Shown here: one piece after another, positions 8,060 through 15,796 of the stretch
Numbering within the stretch: the first letter of the stretch is position 1
How the letters are laid out: each line of letters opens with the position of its first letter
Assembly (NCBI GenBank): GCA_004299465.1
Contig: SCST01000684.1
Coordinates: forward strand, 1 to 19,217
Origin: Methylovulum sp.
GTDB lineage: Bacteria > Pseudomonadota > Gammaproteobacteria > Methylococcales > Methylomonadaceae
Reading direction: 5' to 3'
DNA: 19,217 nt
Notes under the pieces: model-generated
What the model was told of the DNA's origin: nothing
What the model saw: the letters and a program-made list of their open reading frames with translations, nothing else
Databases searched by the model: none
Made by a program: the position numbers and the translations under genes

Positions 8060-8339
8060 AATCCCTAATACTTATCTATAGGGATTGGGGCGCCCAATAC
8101 CTATGCGATTTTATCGTTGAAAATGGCGTTTTTAACCGTCAGCCAGATCAATAGCGGCAGTTAACCTATTCGGTTTTCGAAGCCTAAATCCCTATTGATT
8201 AGGGATTCATGGGATAAGCATAGTAGGGAATATTCACTGGCCATCCCTAAGCAACGTCAATGCCCCGTATCCCTCATTAGGGAATTCCCCTTTGATCTCG
8301 TCCAAATTTGTGACATGCACATCCCTAATTCATAGGGAT
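8060..8339. repeat. oriT: Array of five ATCCCTA/TAGGGAT inverted-repeat pairs, candidate oriT
   Basis: Pairs seen: 8060-8067 with 8079-8086 (8-base arms), 8187-8194 with 8200-8207 (8-base arms, 5-base gap), 8224-8229 with 8244-8249, 8270-8274 with 8279-8283, and 8321-8327 with 8333-8339 (7-base arms, 5-base gap). A further hairpin, ATTGGG-gcg-CCCAAT, lies at 8084-8098, and GGGAATTCCC is a 10-base palindrome at 8280-8289. The spacing is irregular, so this is not CRISPR. Being next to a MobI-like gene, the stretch is the best oriT candidate. It may equally be a cluster of regulator sites. No gene is seen between 8056 and 8503. Confidence 0.5.
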
Positions 8340-8438
8340 TCGGGCTGACAATTCCTATTTGTAATTAAGTGCTGTCATCCCACTGCGCACGCTGGGGCTA
8401 ACCGGCATTCTATGAATCCGCGTCAAACCACCCGCTAC

Positions 8439-8465
8439 AAAAAATCACGGTTTCGCCGATTTTTT
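8439..8465. terminator. Terminator-like hairpin before traF
   Basis: AAAAAATC (8439-8446) pairs with GATTTTTT (8458-8465). The A and T runs on either side make it a possible bidirectional intrinsic terminator. It ends 38 bases before the traF ATG. The stem is AT-rich and the inner pairing imperfect. Confidence 0.4.
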
Positions 8466-8503
8466 GCCATCAGGTTTGTCTTGCCTTGCGACAGAATGCC
8501 GCT

Positions 8504-9484
8504 ATGAACCGATACTGCGCCTTCTTCGCTGTCTTGTTGACCCTGTGGCTCCAGGCTGTTGTTGCTTGGGGTGCGGACAACGATGAGCCTGCTGTTTCGT
8601 ATTTCACGGACAAGCAGCGGGGTTGGTTCTGGTATGAAGTCCAGCCGGAACCAGTGGTGAAAAAGCTACCGGAAGCAGCAAAACCCAAGCCGATACCGCC
8701 CGCAGATAACGTCAAAGTTCAACCCAGGCCGCCCACGGTGACGCCTGCCGAACCCGCACCGCTGAGCTCCGCTTGGCTACGCAAAAACCTGGAAACCTAT
8801 CTCAACAAGGCGATTGACGAGCCTACGCATGAAAACGTCGCGGCATTTTATTACCTGCAACGGGCGATGATGGACAAGGCCGAACGATTCACCCACGCCG
8901 CCCGTTATGTGGTGATGTCCGACCCGCAGTTGGATGAAACCGTCCGCCGTCCGGTGGCGACCTATGCCGTCAATGAAGCCAACCATCAGGCCAGTGTCAT
9001 GGCGGATAAGGCCTTGAAAGACATAGCCGGGCTTGCCGGGATTTTGTTTTTCTTCCGCTCCGATTGCCGGTATTGCCATGTCCAGGCACCGATCCTGGAC
9101 ATGTTGGCAAACGCTTACGGTTTTAATATCTATCCGGTGTCGCTGGATGGCCTGCCGATGCCGAACTGGCTGTTTGGCAATTTCAAGACCGACCAAGGCC
9201 AAGCGGCGTTGTTAGGGGTTGAGCAGACCCCGGCGCTGTTCCTGATGAAACCGCCACGGCAGATCGTGCCTTTGTCACAAGGCGTGCTGTCGCTGGAAGA
9301 GCTGACCAGCCGCATTTTGCTCGCCGCCAAAGAAGCGGGTTGGCTGGATGCCTCACAGTACCAAACCACCCAAGGCATCCGCTCCACGCCGCTATTATTA
9401 CCAACCACTGACAGTATCAGCGCTTCGACGGCACAAGACCCCCAGGCCTTGCAACACAGCGCCCAAATCGGGGGTGTGCCATGA
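8504..9484 (+). CDS. traF: Conjugal transfer protein TraF (thioredoxin-like, F-type system)
   Basis: A 326-residue protein starting at ATG 8504, chosen over the in-frame TTG at 8486 because it begins directly with a signal peptide (MNRYCAFFAVLLTLWLQAVV, cleavage likely near AWGA). A proline-rich stretch (residues 48-86) leads to a helical region and then a thioredoxin-like domain with the redox motif C188-R-Y-C191 in FFFRSDCRYCH. Known role: periplasmic TraF is needed for assembly of the F-type type IV secretion apparatus and pilus. The intact CxxC suggests real disulfide chemistry. It is the first of traF-traH-traG, and its TGA overlaps the traH ATG (ATGA). No clear sigma-70 promoter precedes it, which fits activation by the FlhDC-like pair encoded to the right. 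Confidence 0.88.
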   Translation: MNRYCAFFAVLLTLWLQAVVAWGADNDEPAVSYFTDKQRGWFWYEVQPEPVVKKLPEAAKPKPIPPADNVKVQPRPPTVTPAEPAPLSSAWLRKNLETYLNKAIDEPTHENVAAFYYLQRAMMDKAERFTHAARYVVMSDPQLDETVRRPVATYAVNEANHQASVMADKALKDIAGLAGILFFFRSDCRYCHVQAPILDMLANAYGFNIYPVSLDGLPMPNWLFGNFKTDQGQAALLGVEQTPALFLMKPPRQIVPLSQGVLSLEELTSRILLAAKEAGWLDASQYQTTQGIRSTPLLLPTTDSISASTAQDPQALQHSAQIGGVP

Positions 9485-10944
9485 GCCATTTTTCGTTCAG
9501 GTTCTTCGCTATAGCGTTGGTAAACGCGGCCATGATTGTCTTGTTGCTGGTAGCAAGCCTGTCACCCCCGCCTATGCCGACTTGCAACAGGAAATGGATG
9601 GCATGTTTGGCACGATGACCAACTTCACCGCGCCGACCGCGCATCTGGGGCAACGCCGGGGCATGATCACCGGCGGCAGTCTGGTGGAACGCAACGGTAT
9701 TAGCAACACTAACCTGGTGTCGTTTGTGCCGCCGTCGTTTAGTGCCGGCTGTGGCGGTATCGATTTGTTCGCGGGCAGCTTCAGTTTCATCAACTTCAAC
9801 CAGTTCGTGCAATTGCTGCGCAATGTCGCCGGCAATGCCTCAGGCTATGCCTTTCAACTGGCCATCGGGGCGATGTGCCCCTGGTGTGCGTCGGTGATGA
9901 CCGACCTGCAAAAGAAAATCCAGGAGATGAACCAACTGTTCAGCAATTCCTGCCGGTTGTCGCAAGGGCTGGTCAACGATACCGTCAAGGCTTTTGACTT
10001 ACAAAGCAAAGCCAATCTGTCCAATGCCTCGTTTACCCAGGGCATCAGCGATGTATTTTCCAGTTGGACTAATACCAGCACCTTGGGCGACCCGGTACAA
10101 CAAGTCAAACAGAATGCCCCGAATGACATGACGCAAAAAATCCAGGGCAATCTGGTCTGGCGGGCGTTGGTTACGCAAAACGCCGGGGCTTGGTTCCGCT
10201 TTGGCGGCAATGGATTACTCGAAGCAGCAATGAGCATTTCCGGCACGGTCATCGTCGATGCGCCGCAGGCCGCCCCCGACGGCAAAGGCGAAAACAATCC
10301 CATCAGTACGCCGCCGCCGATCCTGCGCATCAAGGATTTGCTGTACGGAAACGATGCCGGCAACAGCTACCAGACCGTCAACCTGTATAGCTGCTCGGAT
10401 GGCCATGCGGCTGACCAATGCCTCAAACCGGTGGTGAAAGTGATCAAGCTGGTCGGCCTTAAGCAACGGGTGATGGATATCCTGCTCGGTTCGGCCAAAA
10501 ACGGTGACGGCCTGATTGTGAAGTTCTCGACCAACCAAGGCCAGATCACCGCCACCGAACAGGCCTTCATGCAAACCGTGCCGGACGCCATCGGCGGCAT
10601 GATCCATAACCTGGCCCGTGAGGATGCCGGTATTGCTAAGCTCTGGGCGGAAGAAGCCGCCCCGGTGATTGCCCTGGAACTGGCGCAATTGATTGTCAAC
10701 GATTTACTCGGTGCGGTGCAGGCCGCCGCGCAGATGAACGACCACGCCTATGCCAAATTGCTGATGGAAGCCCTGAAAGGTGCCCGTGAACAGATTCAGG
10801 ACGAGTACGTCACCCGCTGGACGTTATGGCAATCCGCAAACCTTAATGGCGTTTTATCAGCAGCTGATGAATACCGTCAAACCGCATCATTACGGCACGG
10901 TTGCCCAGCTTCCTGCCTCAGCGCCGGCTTGGCCAAGCCCCTAA
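9481..10944 (+). CDS. traH: Conjugal transfer protein TraH, with two apparent frameshifts
   Basis: Three reading-frame segments together make a normal TraH, the periplasmic pilus-assembly protein of F-type systems. ATG 9481 overlaps the traF stop and opens a signal peptide (MSHFSFRFFAIALVNAAMIV onward). The frame then slips at the C run 9565-9569 into the main body, which begins AYADLQQEMDGMFG and includes RRGMITGGS, FSAGCGGID and AIGAMCPWC. One extra C there restores SPPAYADLQQ, an ideal cleavage site. Near 10810-10842 a second shift is needed to reach NPQTLMAFYQQLMNTVKPHH and a stop at 10942-10944. Without it the main frame runs to 11015 with a poor tail. The long main frame alone starts at 9348 inside traF and lacks a signal. 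The gene may be broken, or the read may have indel errors. Confidence 0.8.
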
Positions 10945-11022
10945 TGATGCGCTTTCAAGGGGTTGCTGATGATGTTGAAGGCCACTGTTTAACGGCTGTA
11001 ACCTGTTTACCTTAGGACGCCC

Positions 11023-12543
11023 ATGTTTGAAATCTTCTCTGTCGGTGACTCGGCCTATTTGCAAGCGGTGCTCAATGCGGTCGCGATGATTTCCGGTACC
11101 GGGGATTACCGCACGGCGGCGGGCGTGGGTGGCTTGATTGGCGTGATGATCATCATGCTGCGGGCGTTAATGCAATGGGATGGTCGGGGTATCCGTTACC
11201 AGGATTTGTTTTTGGCTTATGTGCTGTGGCTGATGCTGTATGCGCCATCAGTCAAGGTCTTTATTGAGGATGCCTATACCGGCAGCGTGGTCGCGGTCGA
11301 TCATGTGCCGTTGGGGCCTGCCGTGGTGGGCAGTGTCATGTCCAATATGGGTTACCGCACCACCCGGCTGTTTGAACAGGCGTTTGCGATGCCGTCGATG
11401 ACCGGACACGGTTTTGCCGACAGTTTGCAAACATTGACGGCGGTGCGCAAGAACCTGTTGTCCCGCGTCAGCTTAGGGGCGGCCAATGCGCCCAAGGCCG
11501 GCAGCGATATGGAAACCTCGTTTGCCAATTACGTCAAGGAGTGTACCTTGACCGGGGTGGATCTGAACCTGAAATCGGTCGATACCATCCTGCGTGATGC
11601 CAATCCCCTCAATGCGATCCGCTTTGACTCGGACATTTACATGACTGAAATTTTTGTCGGCAGGCAGCCACAAACCCAAACGTGTACCAATGCCTGGACA
11701 AATTTGGGCGTAGTCGCGAACGGCGATTTCAGTGCCGCCCTGGAAAACCTGTTGCAGCAGACCTTGGGTGTGGAGGCCGCTGCCGACACGGTGCCGAAAA
11801 TCCAGGAGGCCTTTGATGCCTTGGCGGGGCCGGGTGTGATTAACGCCGCCGATTACATGTTGATGTCGGCGATACTGCCGATGTTTGAAAAAGGTGTGGT
11901 TGGCCGTCATGAGGATGCCATGTACTGGACTAAAGCGGCTATGGTCGAACAGGCCATCCAGCAACGCAATACCCAATGGGCGGCGGAACAGACTTTGTTT
12001 GCGAAGATTGTCCGGCCGATGATGGCGTTTATCGAAGGCTTGAGTTATGCGATTGCGCCGATCATGGCGTTTGTGGTGCTGTTCGGTAGTGTCGGCTTAC
12101 GCATGAACATCGGTTACTTCTCCATGCTGTTATGGATACAGCTGTGGATGCCGATTCTGGCGGTGATCAATTTGTTCATCAACATGTCAGCTGCGGGCAA
12201 AATGGCGGCCTTGGCTTCAAGCAACTATAACCTGCCGTCGATGCTGGGGATTTACCAGTTGGATATGGAATTGCAACAGTGGCTGTCGATGGGCGGCATG
12301 TTGGCGGCGTCGACACCGGCGATCACTTTGATGCTGATTTATCGCGGCGCGGTCACCGCCACACATTTTCTGGGACGGATGGACGGCAGTGATTACGTCA
12401 ACGAGAGAATCGCCACACCCGATGTGACCAGCCCGGCGCCAGTCTTGAACGCCAAGCCCAGCATCAGTACAGCCCGCTGTCGGGTGTCACCCAAACCGGC
12501 AGCGACAAAGTCCTGCCCACCTTTTCGGCGGGGCGGGATATGA
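11023..12543 (+). CDS. traG: Conjugal transfer protein TraG, N-terminal part (frame broken from the C-terminal part)
   Basis: The 506-residue frame starts at ATG 11023 after an AGGA ribosome binding site and encodes the membrane half of TraG, the inner-membrane protein of F-type conjugation used in pilus assembly and mating-pair stabilisation. Membrane segments appear near residues 29-50, 63-80, 335-360, 365-392 and 425-447. The region GLRMNIGYFSMLLWIQLWMP is characteristic of the family. About the last 32 residues (after VLNAKP) look out of frame. Reading on from 12460 in the frame of the next entry gives QYSPLSGVTQTGSDKVLPTF, a natural TraG continuation. One extra C in the CCC at 12457-12459 would join the two frames into a protein of about 1060 residues. 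Real break versus sequence error cannot be decided here. Confidence 0.85.
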   Translation: MFEIFSVGDSAYLQAVLNAVAMISGTGDYRTAAGVGGLIGVMIIMLRALMQWDGRGIRYQDLFLAYVLWLMLYAPSVKVFIEDAYTGSVVAVDHVPLGPAVVGSVMSNMGYRTTRLFEQAFAMPSMTGHGFADSLQTLTAVRKNLLSRVSLGAANAPKAGSDMETSFANYVKECTLTGVDLNLKSVDTILRDANPLNAIRFDSDIYMTEIFVGRQPQTQTCTNAWTNLGVVANGDFSAALENLLQQTLGVEAAADTVPKIQEAFDALAGPGVINAADYMLMSAILPMFEKGVVGRHEDAMYWTKAAMVEQAIQQRNTQWAAEQTLFAKIVRPMMAFIEGLSYAIAPIMAFVVLFGSVGLRMNIGYFSMLLWIQLWMPILAVINLFINMSAAGKMAALASSNYNLPSMLGIYQLDMELQQWLSMGGMLAASTPAITLMLIYRGAVTATHFLGRMDGSDYVNERIATPDVTSPAPVLNAKPSISTARCRVSPKPAATKSCPPFRRGGI

Positions 12544-14216
12544 GCGCAGCGGTGGCTTCCGCCTATAGCGCCTCCGAACAGGCGACCCGCAGTTTTATGG
12601 ACAGCGTGTCGTCAAGCGCCACCAAATCCAGCAGCATCACCAGCGATGCCTTTGACAGCCGGTCATTGGGACAGCAGATCGCCAGCAGTAGCCATACCGA
12701 TGCCTATAACCGGCAGTTCGGTGAAGCCTTTGCCAAGAAGCATAGCGACACCGGCATCTCCGCCGACCACTTTTCGGCGCTGGTGTCCGGCAGCGCCAAT
12801 GCCGGTGCCAAGTTCGCGGATGACCGCTTGGGTGCGGCGATTTCAGGGCAGTTACAAAATGATTTTAAAGTCGGGCAGGATAAGGCCGACGCCATTGCCA
12901 CGGACATTACCCAAACAGTTAATAACAGCCAGGGCTATCAGGCGGGATTGGCGAAAAGCCTGGCGATGGATGCCCAATCCGGCACCCGTAACGTGGCTTC
13001 CATGGGTTTACAACACCAATCCCTGTCTTCGTTACAACACAGTGCCACCGATGCCATCTCTGCGTCGGAAAGCTACCAACAAACCGTCTCGGCACAACAG
13101 CGCTTCGGTGCCCAAGCCAGCTTTGGTGCGGCGGAAACCGGTTTGAAACTGGCGGATGACAGCCAATTGATGGAAAGGCTGGATCACGCCCTCGATCAGT
13201 ATGGCCTTTGGGGCGATGCCCAGCGTTTGGCTTCGCAGTGGAAAGCGGCGGATTGGATATCGGATGGTCATCAGGCTTATGCGGCGGCGGGCATGTCCTT
13301 GCTGACGGGGTTTTCCTCACCCAGTTACCGCAATTTGGACAGCCAACAGTCACGGAGTGCGGAAATGGCGGGTTACCAGTTATTGGGTGATGCGTTTGAT
13401 GCGCCCACAGCGGATGCCAACTGGGATCCGGGCAACAACGAGGGGCTTAAAACCCAAGCGCCAGAAATCGGTGCTGTCCAGACTATGGTTGAACAGGCAA
13501 AGCTTGCTGATCCGCGCCATGAAGCAGAAGCGGCTACCCAGAAGGCACAAGGCAAGATCAGTTCCACGCGCGGCCAAATGGCGGCGGGTGAGAAAGCCAT
13601 TGCAGCACATCATGAGCAGAACTTGAGCAATTTAGCCCAAGAATCACACGAAGGCTTTACCGAGATGGGGCAAATCAAGGCCGAACATTTTAGGTCGGCG
13701 ATTGCATCCGCAGCCAACAACACACCATCTGCAGCCGAGTGGTCTTACAATATCCTGGGGGGCAGTATTTATAATACGGCTAAGGATATTGAGGCGGCTG
13801 GTGCGGCTGGAAGCGAAGTTGTTAAACAATTTACCGGTAGTTTTCAAGAAGCCCGCACAAACGGTGAAGATTTTTGGGGAGCACTTAAATTTGCAGCATC
13901 TCAATCCTATCCCGGTTTCACCGAGGCAACAAAAGCTTGGGCGGATCAGCGCGTGGGTGAAGTGGCCAATAAACTAACGCCTAGCCAGCAAGCCTACTAC
14001 CGTGCGGCTATGTTTGAAGCATTTGCTGGATTTGCTATCGGTGGTGATATGAATGGTGGTATGGGTGATGCTAAACAACAATTGTTCGCTGAAGAAGGTG
14101 AAACGGATGGCAACAATATCGCTAAGTTGTTGCGTAGCGCGGCTGGGCAAAACAGGAACGATCTGATAGAACAGGTTGGTAATTTCAATCGGGCTCGCGG
14201 GCTGATTAAAAATTAA
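12540..14216 (+). CDS. traG: Conjugal transfer protein TraG, C-terminal part
   Basis: The 558-residue frame begins with an ATG that overlaps the stop of the preceding frame (ATGA), but the TraG-like reading starts earlier, about 12460, so the ATG is probably internal. The protein is rich in Ser, Ala and Gln and shows the soluble C-terminal domain of TraG (FSAGRDMSAAVASAYS, FMDSVSSSATKSSS), which in F-type systems takes part in mating-pair stabilisation and is the partner of the entry-exclusion protein. Long helical Ala/Gln-rich segments follow. Base use becomes more AT-rich after about 13650. If the upstream indel is real, the overlap could in principle let both parts be made separately. Its stop overlaps by four bases the end of the convergent minus-strand operon, leaving no room for a terminator between them. 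Confidence 0.8.
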   Translation: MSAAVASAYSASEQATRSFMDSVSSSATKSSSITSDAFDSRSLGQQIASSSHTDAYNRQFGEAFAKKHSDTGISADHFSALVSGSANAGAKFADDRLGAAISGQLQNDFKVGQDKADAIATDITQTVNNSQGYQAGLAKSLAMDAQSGTRNVASMGLQHQSLSSLQHSATDAISASESYQQTVSAQQRFGAQASFGAAETGLKLADDSQLMERLDHALDQYGLWGDAQRLASQWKAADWISDGHQAYAAAGMSLLTGFSSPSYRNLDSQQSRSAEMAGYQLLGDAFDAPTADANWDPGNNEGLKTQAPEIGAVQTMVEQAKLADPRHEAEAATQKAQGKISSTRGQMAAGEKAIAAHHEQNLSNLAQESHEGFTEMGQIKAEHFRSAIASAANNTPSAAEWSYNILGGSIYNTAKDIEAAGAAGSEVVKQFTGSFQEARTNGEDFWGALKFAASQSYPGFTEATKAWADQRVGEVANKLTPSQQAYYRAAMFEAFAGFAIGGDMNGGMGDAKQQLFAEEGETDGNNIAKLLRSAAGQNRNDLIEQVGNFNRARGLIKN

Positions 14217-14830
14217 TCAACCGGATACGACTTGCTTCCACTGAGTGCCCGCACACTGCCGACAATTAACCCTCGTACCAGAAGAGCTAAGGAAAATAGC
14301 AACAGGTAATTGACCAGATCATGGTTTTGGTTGGCAGATATTATTGCTATTGCGGTGAATCCAGCCCAATAATAATTGCTCTCATGGCACAGTTTTGCAG
14401 CCATGCGTTCCACGCATTGCACAAACAATTCAGCCAATGCCATCAGCCCAAAACCGATGGTTCCAAATGCCGCGTATAAACTAATGTTTACTGGCAGCTT
14501 GACCCAGTCACTGACAGCCCCAAGTAAACCAAAACATAGTGCAGCCAGTGTCAGCCATTTAAAAGCTGAAAACGATAAACTACGGGTTTGAAAATGCCGC
14601 AGTAATCGCTGTAATCCACTACTAAACTTCATAAAAGTGGCGCCACAGAAAGGACAAACAGACCGTAGCGGTTGGCCATAATAAGTGACCACCCGAGGCA
14701 CCATAGACCGGTTGCAGGCTTGGCAATTGACCGTGCTATGTCGGCCTGCAAAATTGGGTGTTATCGGTGTAACCCGCTGAGGGCTGCTGGATGGGACGTG
14801 GCGGCTTGAAGGGGATGAAGTTGAGGACAT
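14213..14830 (-). CDS. Zinc-ribbon inner-membrane protein of unknown function
   Basis: A 205-residue protein. ATG 14830 is chosen over in-frame starts at 14890 (TTG) and 14863 because GGAGAG precedes it at a good distance. A Ser/Pro-rich N-terminus leads to a four-cysteine zinc ribbon (C36-QA-C39 and C59-PF-C62), then about four hydrophobic segments near residues 91-108, 115-140, 154-167 and 172-194. I do not recognise the family. It is the last gene of the operon that begins with slt and the FlhD/FlhC-like genes, and it ends tail to tail with traG. In SXT-like elements the entry-exclusion gene eex, an inner-membrane protein, follows traG, so an exclusion role is conceivable here. The strand and operon differ, and that idea is inference only. 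Confidence 0.6.
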   Translation of the reverse strand: MSSTSSPSSRHVPSSSPQRVTPITPNFAGRHSTVNCQACNRSMVPRVVTYYGQPLRSVCPFCGATFMKFSSGLQRLLRHFQTRSLSFSAFKWLTLAALCFGLLGAVSDWVKLPVNISLYAAFGTIGFGLMALAELFVQCVERMAAKLCHESNYYWAGFTAIAIISANQNHDLVNYLLLFSLALLVRGLIVGSVRALSGSKSYPVD

Positions 14831-14873
14831 TATGGCTCTCCAATCGAACTCAATAACGCCCATGGTACGTTGA

Positions 14874-15479
14874 TCAAATGCGGTTGCCAAGCCCCTGTAA
14901 GCTAAGTTTTTGAGTTAGATCACACTCTGGGATACTTTGTTTTTTATGCTGGCTGTCCAACACACATATCTGGCAGCTAGGCGGAAACTTGCTGTGGTAA
15001 ATGACCAGTGTGTCGCCGTGGCAGCCCCTGCAATAATGCAAGTCAGCCAAGCCAATTTTAAGCGCTTGCGCTACGACCCAGCCTTCGCTGAAATTGGCTG
15101 GACGGACTTTACCGTATGGCCTGCGTTCACGGATGTGGTTAGGAAAAGTACCGCAAAAAAAATCCCAGGCAACAATAATGGCGGGCACATCCATTTCAGT
15201 TTTGATGTCGGCTTGGCTGGCATGGCGGTACAGGGAGGCAAATAATGACAGGTAGAGCATGGACTCCCGCACTTGAGGGATCGCTTCGATGGCTGGCAGC
15301 AACCCTGAGCTAGGGCTTTCGCCTTGGTGGATAGCCCGGTGCATATCGCGAATTTCGGACAGGCTGATGCTTTTGATCAGTTGGCTGACATACGAGGTTC
15401 TGAGTTTGCGTTTGAGCAACTCGGTCGCCAAGCGGTAATTTTGCAGCCGCTCTTCATAGGACACGCCTTCAGCTATCAT
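14874..15479 (-). CDS. FlhC-like transcriptional activator subunit (SetC/AcaC-type)
   Basis: A 201-residue protein, similar in size to FlhC. ATG 15479 has AGGGG seven bases upstream and overlaps the end of the FlhD-like gene by 11 bases. C-terminal zinc site: C150-RG-C153 and C169-QI-C172, spaced almost as in E. coli FlhC (137, 140, 157, 160), in the context LHYCRGC and PPSCQIC. The N-terminal part is helical, with MHRAIHQGESPSSGLLP matching the FlhC DNA-binding region in style. Known: FlhD4C2 activates flagellar genes, and the homologues SetCD and AcaCD are the master activators of transfer genes in SXT/R391 and IncA/C elements. Paired here with an FlhD-like gene and conjugation genes, activation of the tra genes is the likely role rather than flagella. 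Confidence 0.75.
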   Translation of the reverse strand: MIAEGVSYEERLQNYRLATELLKRKLRTSYVSQLIKSISLSEIRDMHRAIHQGESPSSGLLPAIEAIPQVRESMLYLSLFASLYRHASQADIKTEMDVPAIIVAWDFFCGTFPNHIRERRPYGKVRPANFSEGWVVAQALKIGLADLHYCRGCHGDTLVIYHSKFPPSCQICVLDSQHKKQSIPECDLTQKLSLQGLGNRI

Positions 15480-15786
15480 ACTTGACCCCTGATTTGCCCA
15501 GAACCAGCCTCAATCGGCGGGCACGTTGTTCAACCGCTTCGCTACCCACGGCTTCATTGCGCAAGAATGTCCGCCAGGCACTGACCGGGAACCGGGGCGC
15601 GAAACAAAGCACATCACTACGTGCCAGGGCTTTGAGTTGGTCAACCGGCATTTCGGCCAATATGTGGACCGCCTCCGGCGTTAAGCCCAGGCTCACCATC
15701 GCCTGTTGTCGTCGTCCGGATTGGATCAGCTCATGCGCCAAGATCAGATAGTCCAGATTCAGATTGTAGATATTGTCATCCATCAT
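15469..15786 (-). CDS. FlhD-like transcriptional activator subunit (SetD/AcaD-type)
   Basis: About 105 residues, near the 116 of FlhD. The start is placed at the double ATG 15786/15783, ten bases after the slt stop and behind GGGG. The longer frame from 15867 would only add a shadow of slt. The core LDYLILAHELIQSGRRQQAM, then SLGLTPEAVHILAEMPVDQLKALA and DVLCFAPRF, closely follows the FlhD pattern of a dimerising helical protein. It overlaps the FlhC-like gene, as expected for partners made in a fixed ratio. Known role by family: complex formation with FlhC to recruit RNA polymerase. Inferred role: switch for the element's transfer genes. No SetR-like repressor that would control it is visible in the window. 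Confidence 0.75.
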   Translation of the reverse strand: MMDDNIYNLNLDYLILAHELIQSGRRQQAMVSLGLTPEAVHILAEMPVDQLKALARSDVLCFAPRFPVSAWRTFLRNEAVGSEAVEQRARRLRLVLGKSGVKYDS

Positions 15787-15796
15787 TGCACCCCGA

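Noticed and set aside
7600..8061. 153-codon plus-strand frame opposite mobI
   Set aside because: Mirror of the minus-strand gene. The minus strand has a Shine-Dalgarno sequence and a more natural protein.
8060..8339. CRISPR array
   Set aside because: Repeats are short, inverted in pairs and irregularly spaced, with no constant direct repeat or spacer length and no cas genes.
9348..9480. Extension of the traH main frame upstream into traF
   Set aside because: It overlaps traF in another frame and gives a basic, non-signal N-terminus. The ATG at 9481 with its signal peptide is the natural start.
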